Assembly: GCF_048569485.1 (NCBI RefSeq)
Contig: NC_134364.1
Location: 129,371,089 to 129,435,088 of the forward strand
Direction: 5' to 3'
Length of the DNA: 64,000 nt
Source: Anomaloglossus baeobatrachus
Lineage: Eukaryota > Chordata > Amphibia > Anura > Aromobatidae
In this document: piece by piece, positions 33,501-45,500 of the stretch
Layout: every line of letters begins with the position of its first letter
Numbering within the stretch: the first letter of the stretch is position 1
Made by a program: the position numbers and the translations under genes
The notes under the pieces: model-generated
The model's database searches: none
What the model saw: the letters and a program-made list of their open reading frames with translations, nothing else
Told to the model about the DNA's origin: nothing

Positions 33501-36500
33501 CACCCTCACTGCCCCTCCCCCGCGCAAATGCACCCACATCCTCACTGCCTCTTCCTCGCACTCCTCCCACATCCTCACTGCCCCTCCCCTGCACTCTTCC
33601 CATACCCTCACCTCCGCATTCCTCTCACACCCTCACTGCCCCTCCCCCGCGCAAATGCACCCACATCCTCACTCCCACACCCTCACTGCCCCTCCCCCGC
33701 ACACCTCCCACACCCTCAATGCCCCTCCCCTGCACACCTCCCACACCCTCACTGTCCCTCCCCCGCACACTTCCCACACCCTCACTGTCCCTCCCCCGCA
33801 CACTTCCCACACCCTCACTGTCCCTCCCCTGCACACCCTCACTGTCCCTCCCCTGCACACCCTCACTGTCCCTCCCCCGCACACCTCCCACACCCTCACT
33901 GTCCCTCCCCCGCACTCCTCCCATACCCTCACTGCCCCTCTCCTGTCCTCCTCTCACATCCTCACTGCTCCTCCCATTCCTCCTCCCACATCCTCACTGC
34001 CCCTCCCCTGCACTTTTCCCATACTCTCACTGCCTCTCCCCTGCACTCCTCTCACATCCTCACTGCCTCTGCTATGCACTCTTCCCATACTCTCACTGCC
34101 ACTTCCCCGCACTCCTCCCACATCTTCACTGCCGCTTCCCCGCACTCCTCCCACATCTTCACTGCCGCTTCCCCGCACTCCTCCCACATCTTCACTTCAC
34201 TGCCGCTTCCCCGCACTCCTCCCACATCCTCACTGCCTCTTCCTCGCACTCCCCCCACACCCTCACTGCCCTTCCCCTGCACACCTCCCACACCCTAACT
34301 GCCCCTCCCCTGCACTCCTCCCATACCCTCACTGCCCCTCCCCTGTGCACTGCACCCACATCCTCACTGCCTCTTCCTCGCACTCCCCCCACACCCTCAC
34401 TGCCCTTCCCCTGCACACCTCCCACACCCTCACTGCCCTTCCCCTGCACACCTCCCACACCCTCACTGCCCTTACCCTGCACACCTCCCACACCCTCACT
34501 GCCCTTCCCCTGTACACCTCCCACACCCTCACTGCCCCTCCCCTGCACTCCTCCCATACCCTCACTGCCCCTCCCCTGTGCACTGCACCCACATCCTCAC
34601 TGCCTCTTCCTCGCACTCCCCCCACACCCTCACTGCCCTTCCCCTGCACACCTCCCACACCCTCACTGCCCTTCCCCTGCACTCCTCCCATACCCTCACT
34701 GCCCCTCCCCTGTGCACTGCACCCACATCCTCACTGCCTCTTCCTCGCACTCCTCCCACACCCTCACAGCCCCTCCCCTCGCACACCTCCCACATCCTCA
34801 CTGCCCCTCCCCTGTGCACTGCACCCACATCCTCACTGTCTCTTCCCCGCACTCCTCCCACATCCTCACTGCCCCTCCCCTGCACTCTTCCCATACCCTC
34901 ACCTCCGCATTCCTCCCACACCCTCACTGTCCCTCCCCCGCACACCGCCCACACCCTCACTGTCCCTCCCCCGCACACCGCCCACACCCTCACTGTCCCT
35001 CCCCCGCACTCCTCCCACATCCTCACTGCCTCTCCCCTGCACTCTTCCCATACCCTCACTGCCCCTCTCCTGTCCTCCTCTCACATCCTCACTGCTCCTC
35101 CCATTCCTCCTCCCACATCCTCACTGCCCCTCCCCTGCACTTTTCCCATACTCTCACTGCCCTTCCTCTGCACTCTTCCCATACTCTCACTGCCGCTTCC
35201 CCGCACTCCTCCCACATCTTCACTGCCGCTTCCCCGCACTCCTCCCACATCTTCACTGCCGCTTCCCCGCACTCCTCCCACATCTTCACTGCCGCTTCCC
35301 CGCACTCCTCCCACATCTTCACTGCCGCTTCCCTGCACTCCTCCCACATCCTCACTGCCGCTTCCCCGCACTCCTCCCACATCCTCACTGCCCCTCCCCT
35401 GCACTCTTCCCATACCCTCACCTCCGCATTCCTCTCACACCCTCACTGCCCCTCCCCCGCGCAAATGCACCCACATCCTCACTGCCTCTACCCTGCACAC
35501 CTCCCACACTCTCACTGCCCCTCCCCCGCACACCTCCCACACCCTCACTGTCCCTCCCCCGCACACCTCCCACACCCTCACTGTCCCTCCCCCGCACACC
35601 GCCCACACCCTCACTGTCCCTCCCCCGCACTCCTCCCACATCCTCACTGCCTCTCCCCTGCACTCTTCCCATACCCTCACTGCCCCTCTCCTGTCCTCTC
35701 ACATCCTCACTGCTCCTCCCATTCCTCCTCCCACATCCTCACTGCCCCTCCCCTGCACTTTTCCCATACTCTCACTGCCCTTCCTCTGCACTCTTCCCAT
35801 ACTCTCACTGCCGCTTCCCCGCACTCCTCCCACATCTTCACTGCCGCTTCCCCGCACTCCTCCCACATCCTCACTGCCGCTTCCCCGCACTCCTCCCACA
35901 TCCTCACTGCCGCTTCCCCGCACTCCTCCCACATCCTCACTGCCGCTTGCCCGCACTCCTCCCACATCCTCACTGCCGCTTGCCCGCACTCCTCCCACAT
36001 CCTCACTGCCGCTTCCCCGCACTCCTCCCACATCCTCACTGCCGCTTCCCCGCTCTCCTCCCACATCCTCACTGCCGCTTCCCCGCACTCCTCCCACATC
36101 CTCACTGCCGCTTCCCCGCACTCCTCCCACATCCTCACTGCCGCTTCCCCGCACTCCTCCCACATCCTCACTGCCGCTTCCCCGCACTCCTCCCACATCC
36201 TCACTGCCGCTTCCCCGCACTCCTCCCACATCCTCACTGCCGCTTCCCCGCACTCCTCCCACATCCTCACTGCCCCTCCCCCGCACACTGCACCCCCCAC
36301 GCACTGCACCCCACAGCCCCTCCCCTCGCACACCTCCCACATCCTCACTGCCCCTCCCCTGCACTTTTCCCATACTCTCACTGCTCTTCCTCTGCACTCT
36401 TCCCATTCTCTCACTGCCGCTTCCCCGCACTCCTCCCACATCTTCACTGCCGCTTCCCCGCACTCCTCCCACATCCTCACTGCCGCTTCCCCCGCACTCC

Positions 36501-39500
36501 TCCCACATCTTCACTGTCGCTTCCCCGCACTCCTCCCACATCCTCACTGCCGCTTCCCCGCACTCCTCCCACATCCTCACTGCCCCTCCCCCGCACACTG
36601 CACCCCCCCACATCATCACTGCCCCTCCCCCACGCACTGCACCCCACAGCCCCTCCCCTCGCACACCTCCCATACCCTCACTGCCCCTCCCCTGTGCACT
36701 GCACCCACATCCTCACTGCCTCTTCCTCGCACTCCTCCCACACCCTCACTGTCCCAAACCCTGCACACCTCCCACACCCTCACTGTCCCTCCCCCGCACA
36801 CCTCCCACACCCTCACTGCCCCTCCCCCGCACACCTCCCACACCCTCACTGTCCCTCCCCCGCACACCTCCCACACCCTCACTGTCCCTCCCCTGCACAC
36901 CTCCCACACCCTTACTGTCCCTCCCCCGCACACCTCCCACACCCTCACTGTCCCTCCCCCGCACACCTCCCACACCCTCACTGTCCCTCCCCCGCACACC
37001 GCCCACACCCTCACTGTCCCTCCCCCGCACTCCTCCCACATCCTCACTGCCTCTCCCCTGCACTCTTCCCATACCCTCACTGCCCCTCTCCTGTCCTCCT
37101 CTCACATCCTCACTGCTCCTCCCATTCCTCCTCCCACATCCTCACTGCCCCTCCCCTGCACTTTTCCCATACTCTCACTGCCCTTCCTCTGCACTCTTCC
37201 CATACTCTCACTGCCGCTTCCCCGCACTCCTCCCACATCTTCACTGCCGCTTCCCCGCACTCCTCCCACATCTTCACTGCCGCTTCCCCGCACTCCTCCC
37301 ACATCTTCACTGCCGCTTCCCCGCACTCCTCCCACATCCTCACTGCCGCTTCCCCGCACTCCTCCCACATCCTCACTGCCCCTCCCCTGCACTCTTCCCA
37401 TACCCTCACCTCCGCATTCCTCTCACACCCTCACTGCCCCTCCCCCGCGCAAATGCACCCACATCCTCACTGCCTCTACCCTGCACACCTCCCACACCCT
37501 CACTGCCCCTCCCCCGCACACCTCCCACACCCTCACTGTCCCTCCCCCGCACACCTCCCACACCCTCACTGTCCCTCCCCCGCACACCGCCCACACCCTC
37601 ACTGTCCCTCCCCCGCACTCCTCCCACATCCTCACTGCCTCTCCCCTGCACTCTTCCCATACCCTCACTGCCCTTCTCCTGTCCTCCTCTCACATCCTCA
37701 CTGCTCCTCCCATTCCTCCTCCCACATCCTCACTGCCCCTCCCCTGCACTTTTCCCATACTCTCACTGCCCTTCCTCTGCACTCTTCCCATACTCTCACT
37801 GCCGCTTCCCCGCACTCCTCCCACATCTTCACTGCCGCTTCCCCGCACTCCTCCCACATCCTCACTGCCGCTTCCCCGCACTCCTCCCACATCCTCACTG
37901 CCGCTTCCCCGCAGTCCTCCCACATCTTCACTGCCGCTTCCCCGCAGTCCTCCCACATCCTCACTGCCGCTTCCCCGCAGTCCTCCCACATCTTCACTGC
38001 CGCTTCCCCGCACTCCTCCCACATCCTCACTGCCGCTTCCCCGCAGTCCTCCCACATCTTCACTGCCGCTTCCCCGCACTCCTCCCACATCCTCACTGCC
38101 GCTTGCCCGCACTCCTCCCACATCTTCACTGCCGCTTCCCCGCACTCCTCCCACATCCTCACTGCCGCTTCCCCGCACTCCTCCCACATCCTCACTGCCG
38201 CTTCCCCGCTCTCCTCCCACATCCTCACTGCCGCTTCCCCGCACTCCTCCCACATCCTCACTGCCGCTTCCCCGCACTCCTCCCACATCCTCACTGCCGC
38301 TTCCCCGCACTCCTCCCACATCCTCACTGCCGCTTCCCCGCACTCCTCCCACATCCTCACTGCCGCTTCCCCGCACTCCTCCCACATCCTCACTGCCGCT
38401 TCCCCGCACTCCTCCCACATCCTCACTGCCCCTCCCCCGCACACTGCACCCCCCACGCACTGCACCCCACAGCCCCTCCCCTCGCACACCTCCCACATCC
38501 TCACTGCCCCTCCCCTGCACTTTTCCCATACTCTCACTGCTCTTCCTCTGCACTCTTCCCATTCTCTCACTGCCGCTTCCCCGCACTCCTCCCACATCTT
38601 CACTGCCGCTTCCCCGCACTCCTCCCACATCCTCACTGCCGCTTCCCCGCACTCCTCCCACATCTTCACTGTCGCTTCCCCGCACTCCTCCCACATCCTC
38701 ACTGCCGCTTCCCCGCACTCCTCCCACATCCTCACTGCCCCTCCCCCGCACACTGCACCCCCCCACATCATCACTGCCCCTCCCCCACGCACTGCACCCC
38801 ACAGCCCCTCCCCTCGCACACCTCCCATACCCTCACTGCCCCTCCCCTGTGCACTGCACCCACATCCTCACTGCCTCTTCCTCGCACTCCTCCCACACCC
38901 TCACTGTCCCTCCCCTGCACACCTCCCACACCCTCACTGCCCCTCCCCCGCACACCTCCCACACCCTCACTGCCCCTCCCCCGCACACCTCCCACACCCT
39001 CACTGCCCCTCCCCCGCACACCTCCCACACCCTCACTGCCCCTCCCCCGCACACCTCCCACACCCTCACTGTCCCTCCCCCGCACACCTCCCACACCCTC
39101 ACTGTCCCTCCCCCGCACACCTCCCACACCCTCACTGTCCCTCCCCCGCACACCTCCCACACCCTCCCCCGCACTCCTCCCACATCCTCACTATCTCTCC
39201 CCTGCACTCTTCCCATACCCTCACTGCCCCTCTCCTGTCCTCCTCTCACATCCTCACTGCTCCTCCCATTCCTCCTCCCACATCCTCACTGCCCCTCCCC
39301 TGCACTTTTCCCATACTCTCACTGCCCTTCCTCTGCACTCTTCCCATACTCACTGCCTCTCCCCTGCACTCTTCCCATACTCTCACTGCCGCTTCCCCGC
39401 ACTCCTCCAACATCCTCACTGCCGCTTCCCCGCACTCCTCCCACATATTCACTGCCGCTTCCCCGCACTCCTCCCACATCCTCACTGCCGCTTCCCCGCA

Positions 39501-42500
39501 CTCCTCCCACATCTTCACTGCCGCTTCCCCGCACTCCTCCCACATCCTCACTGCCGCTTCCCCGCACTCCTCCCACATCTTCACTGCCGCTTCCCCGCAC
39601 TCCTCCCACATCTTCACTGCCGCTTCCCCGCACTCCTCCCACATCCTCACTGCTGCTTCCCCGCACTCCTCCCACATCCTCACTGCCCCTCCCCCACGCA
39701 CTGCACCCCACATCCCCTCCCCTCGCACACCTCCCACATCCTCACTGCCCCTCCCCTGCACTCCTCCCATACCCTCACTGCCCCTCCCCTGTGCACTGCA
39801 CCCACATCCTCACTGCCTCTTCCTCGCACTTCTCCCACACCCTCACTGCCCCTCCCCTGTGCACTGCACCCACATCCTCACTGCCTCTTCCTCGCACTCC
39901 TCCCACACCCTCACAGCCCCTCCCCTCGCACACCTCCCACATCCTCACTGCCCCTCCCCTGCACTCCTCCCATACCCTCACTGCCCCTCCCCTGTGCACT
40001 GCACCCACATCCTCACTGCCTCTTCCCCGCACTCCTCCCACATCCTCACTGCCTTTCCCCTGCACTCTTCCCATACCCTCACCTCCGCATTCCTCTCACA
40101 CCCTCACTGCCCCTCCCCCGCGCAAATGCACCCACATCCTCACTCCCACACCCTCACTGCCCCTCCCCCGCACACCTCCCACACCCTCACTGCCCCTCCC
40201 CTGCACACCTCCCACACCCTCACTGCCCCTCCCCTGCACACTTCCCACACCCTCACTGTCCCTCCCCCGCACACTTCCCACACCCTCACTGTCCCTCCCC
40301 TGCACACCCTCACTGTCCCTCCCCCGCACACCTCCCACACCCTCACTGTCCCTCCCCCGCACTCCTCCCATACCCTCACTGCCCCTCTCCTGTCCTCCTC
40401 TCACATCCTCACTGCCCCTCCCCTGCACTTTTCCCATACTCTCACTGCCTCTCCCCTGCACTCCTCTCACATCCTCACTGCCTCTGCTATGCACTCTTCC
40501 CATACTCTCACTGCCGCTTCCCCGCACTCCTCCCACATCTTCACTGCCGCTTCCCCGCACTCCTCCCACATCTTCACTGCCGCTTCCCCGCACTCCTCCC
40601 ACATCTTCACTGCCGCTTCCCCGCACTCCTCCCACATCCTCACTGCCGCTTCCCCGCACTCCTCCCACATCTTCACTGCCGCTTCCCCGCACTCCTCCCA
40701 CATCCTCACTGCCGCTTCCCCGCACTCCTCCCACATCTTCACTGCCGCTTCCCCGCAGTCCTCCCACATCTTCACTGCCGCTTCCCCGCAGTCCTCCCAC
40801 ATCCTCACTGCCGCTTCCCCGCAGTCATCCCACATCCTCACTGCCGCTTCCCCGCACTCCTCCCACATCCTCACTGCCGCTTCCCCGCACTCCTCCCACA
40901 TCCTCACTGCCGCTTCCCCGCACTCCTCCCACATCCTCACTGCCGCTTCCCCGCACTCCTCCCACATCCTCACTGCCGCTTCCCTGCACTCCTCCCACAT
41001 CCTCACTGCCGCTTCCCCGCAGTCATCCCACATCCTCACTGCCGCTTCCCCGCACTCCTCCCACATCCTCACTGCCGCTTCCCCGCACTCCTCCCACATC
41101 CTCACTGCCGCTTCCCCGCACTCCTCCCACATCCTCACTGCCGCTTCCCCGCACTCCTCCCACATCCTCACTGCCGCTTCCCCGCACTCCTCCCACATCC
41201 TCACTGCCGCTTCCCCGCACTCCTCCCACATCCTCACTGCCGCTTCCCCGCACTCCTCCCACATCCTCACTGCCGCTTCCCCGCACTCCTCCCACATCCT
41301 CACTGCCGCTTCTCCGCACTCCTCCCACATCCTCACTGCCGCTTCCCCACACTCCTCCCACATCTTCCTCCCTTTATGCATCCTTCGCTCAGTGCTCTTC
41401 CCTTTGCCCATCCCCTGCACTATCTACTTTCCCATCTGCCCCTCCCCCACACACGGCACTTCTTTACCATCTACCCCTCCCCCGTACACTGTACTTCCTT
41501 ATCTCCCCGCACACTGTTCTCTCCATCTGTAGATTTTGGGGTAATGAATTGGTGATTTCAGGGGACGGTGATTGTAGAGCGATGGTGGAAAATCCCTTTG
41601 GCCAAGGAGGGTGAGGAGCCGTACCTGCACCCCCGGAGGCATCGCATTTACCGGCTGCTGGAGGACACCAAGCACAGCCCCAAGGAGAAGATGCAGCTGA
41701 TCCTCACACAGAACGTGCACCGTAAGGTCGCGGCTCGTGGGCTCGCCCGTCTGTAGGGCCAATGGCCGCCACCATCATCTTCTGTTTCTTTTAGAACTTG
41801 GCAGCCGCGGAGACACAGTCCTGGTGGACAAACGGCGGGGAAGGAACAAATTGCTGGCCCAGGGGCTGGCGGTCTATGCTTCCCCTGAAAATAAGGAGAT
41901 TTTCGAAGAGGAGAGAAAGGTGAGAGTCTGGTGCTGGGAGGGATCTTACTGGTAATGCTGTGAAGGGGGTCAAACGATGATGGGGATAAAATTTGGGGTG
42001 GGCGTTGAAATGTCAGGTGGGTGATTGGAAGGGTATAGTTGGTGTTAGGCTGTGGAGGAGTCAGATGATTGGAGGGATATACTGGGTGGGATCAGGTGAT
42101 GGAAGGGATATACTGGGGGGGGTCAGGTGATGGGAGAGCTATACTAGGGAGGGGTCAGGTGATGGGAGGGCTATACTAGGGGGGGTCAGGTGATGGGAGG
42201 GCTATACTAGAGGGGGTCAGGTGATGGGAGGGCTATACTAGGGGGGTCAGGTGATGGGAGGGCTATACTAGGGGGGGGTCAGTCAGGTGATGGGAGGGCT
42301 ATACTAGGGGGGGTCAGTCAGGTGATGGGAGGGCTATACTAGGGGGGTCAGTCAGGTGATGGGAGGGCTATACTAGGGGGGGTCAGGTGATGGGAGGGCT
42401 ATACTGGGGGGGGTACGATCATGGGAGGTCTATACTAGGGGGTACGATCATGGGAGGTCTATACTAGGGGGTACGGTGATGGGAGGTCTATACTAGGGGG

Positions 42501-45500
42501 GGTATGGTGATGGGAGGTCTATACTGGGGGGTATGGTGATGGGAGGGCTATACTGGGGGGGAGGTGATGGGAGGGCTATACTAGGGGGGTAAGGTGATGG
42601 GAGGGCTATACTAGGGGGGTAAGGTGATGGGAGGGCTATACTAGGGGGGTAAGGTGATGGGAGGGCTATACTGGGGGGGGGTCAGGTGATGGGAGGTCTA
42701 TACTAGGGGGGTACGGTGATGGGAGGTCTATACTAGGGGGGTACGGTGATAGGAGGTCTATACTAGGGGGTACGGTGATGGGAGGTCTATACTAGGGGGG
42801 TACGGTGATGGGAGGTCTATACTAGGGGGGTACGGTGATGGGAGGGCTATACTAGGGGGGGTAAGGTAATGGGAGGTCTATACTAGGGGGGTACGGTGAT
42901 GGGAGGGCTATACTAGGGGGGTACGGTGATGGGAGGGCTATACTAGGGGGGGTACGGTGATGGGAGGGCTATACTAGGGGGGGTACGGTGATGGGAGGGC
43001 TATACTAGGGGGGGGTACGGTGATGGGAGGGCTATACTAGGGGGGGTACGGTGATGGGAGGGCTATACTAGGGGGGGTACGGTGATGGGAGGGCTATACT
43101 AGGGGGGGTAAGGTAATGGGAGGGCTATACTAGGGGGGGTAAGGTAATGGGAGGGCTATACTAGGGGGGGTAAGGTAATGGGAGGGCTATACTGGGGGGG
43201 TAAGGTAATGGGAGGGCTATACTGGGGGGGGAGGTGAGGTGATGGGAGGGCTATACTGGGGGGGGAGGTGAGGTGATGGGAGGGCTATACTGGGGGGGGA
43301 GGTGAGGTGATGGGAGGGCTATACTGGGGGGGGAGGTGAGGTGATGGGAGGGCTATACTGGAGGGGGTCAGGTAAAGGGAGGACCATACTGGCGGAGGTT
43401 GTGTGATGTGAGGGCTTTAGTTGAGGGTGGGTTGGGGTAAGGGAAGACTCTTCTATTGACTATCTCGTTTCTCCATTCTAGATGCAGCAGGCGGGCGAGC
43501 TTGGTGGTAGGAAACAGACTTGGACGGGTGAGATGGTGAGACGATGATGCACACCTTTCTGCTATATATGACCGCAGCAAAAGCAGTGATAGGGAGGCTT
43601 CCTGCTGGGGTCATTTAATCGTGTGATGGCAGTACCTCTTGCAGGAGGCTGGTGTGATGGCAGTACCTCTTGCAGGAGGCTTGGGTGATGGCAGTACCTC
43701 TTGCAGGAGGCTTGTGTGATGGCAGTACCTCTTGCAGGAGGCTGGTGTGATGGCAGTACTGTGACGGGGGTGTACAACAGAGCAAAGGATGGACGAGGCC
43801 GAGGGACGATCCAACAGGTTTATTCACAGGAATACAGGAACAGCACACGATTAGTCCACATAAAACAGATTCGGGGGCCCTTCCCGACAATCCTCGGACC
43901 GGATAACAAAGCAATCGTCCTTACAGTAGTCCAAAGAGTTCCACACAATCCCACGGGCCGCGACACAGGCCTAGCTCCATCCGTGTCCACAGCCACCCAG
44001 GCTGGGGCTCCTGCTCTCTTCAAGTTTCAGCTCACTCTGACTGAATCTCCCAGGTAAGCAGAGTTTACACTAGTTGGACTCTAGGCCCACCTCCCCCTAC
44101 TCCCAGGGATGGAAGTGCCTCAAGAGGATATAACCTTGCATTTTAGGGGGTGATTACCTACAACAATAGAAATGTACACAGAAGTAGTTCAAATAAGACA
44201 ATGAACCCAGCTTGAAATAGGAATCTGTACAGCATATACAGTGAGAGGGTAAATTACATCTTCACAATCCCTCCCCCTCCCAACTTGTGTACGTACTAGG
44301 GACCTCTACAGGTCACTGGTTAAGTACACACAGGCAGAGCGTTACTTACATGTGGCTTCATGCAGCCACGAATTGGCATCATTGCCCAGGAGAACAGCTG
44401 CAGGCAGACCACCCATCACCCCAACCACACATCGCCTGACCCCAAAACCAAAGTTCAGATCCACAGTGGCTGTGGGAATAGTCCTCCATTGTCCACCAGC
44501 CAGTTCAATAACAATCCCAGGTCCTCTATGGATTGCCTCAGGCCGAACCACTCGGGGATCAGTACCTCTTGCAGGAGGCTTGTGTGATGGCAGTACCTCT
44601 TGCAGGAGGCTTGGGTGATGGCAGTACCTCTTGCAGGAGGCTGGTGTGATGGCAGTACCTCTTGCAGGAGGCTTGTGTGATGGCAGTACCTCTTGCAGGA
44701 GGCTTGGGTGATGGCAGTACCTCTTGCAGGAGGCTTGGGTGATGGCAGTACCTCTTGCAGGAGGCTTGTGTGATGGCAGTACCGCTTGCAGGAGGCTGGT
44801 GTGATGGCAGTACCTCTTGCAGGAGGCTTGCGTGATGGCAGTACCTCTTGCAGGAGGCTTGCGTGATGGCAGTACCTCTTGCAGGAGGCTTGCGTGATGG
44901 CAGTACCTCTTGCAGGAGGCTTGCGTGATGGCAGTACCGCTTGCAGGAGGCTTGCGTGATGGCAGTACCGCTTGCAGGAGGCTTGCGTGATGGCAGTACC
45001 GCTTGCAGGAGGCTTGCGTGATGGCAGTACCTCTTGCAGGAGGCTTGCGTGATGGCAGTACCTCTTGCAGGAGGCTTGCGTGATGGCAGTACCTCTTGCA
45101 GGAGGCTTGCGTGATGGCAGTACCTCTTGCAGGAGGCTTGCGTGATGGCAGTACCTCTTGCAGGAGGCTTGCGTGATGGCAGTACCGCTTGCAGGAGGCT
45201 TGCGTGATGGCAGTACCGCTTGCAGGAGGCTTGCGTGATGGCAGTACCGCTTGCAGGAGGCTTGCGTGATGGCAGTACCTCTTGCAGGAGGCTTGCGTGA
45301 TGGCAGTACCTCTTGCAGGAGGCTTGCGTGATGGCAGTACCTCTTGCAGGAGGCTTGCGTGATGGCAGTACCTCTTGCAGGAGGCTTGCGTGATGGCAGT
45401 ACCGCTTGCAGGAGGCTTGCGTGATGGCAGTACCGCTTGCAGGAGGGTTGTGTAATTGATTGCAGTACCTTTTGCGGGAGGTGTGGTTGTGACTTTACGG

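Noticed and set aside
27601-41614. Plus-strand open frames of 4,643, 4,087 and 2,325 codons
   Set aside because: They are products of a stop-free 33-bp repeat (33 is a multiple of 3, so each frame stays open), consist only of periodic [19 protein letters not shown]-type text, and overlap each other completely.
41930-43440. Possible telomere-like or G-quadruplex switch region
   Set aside because: The G runs are part of a regular 30-bp minisatellite and no TTAGGG array exists. G-quadruplex potential is noted only as a composition effect.
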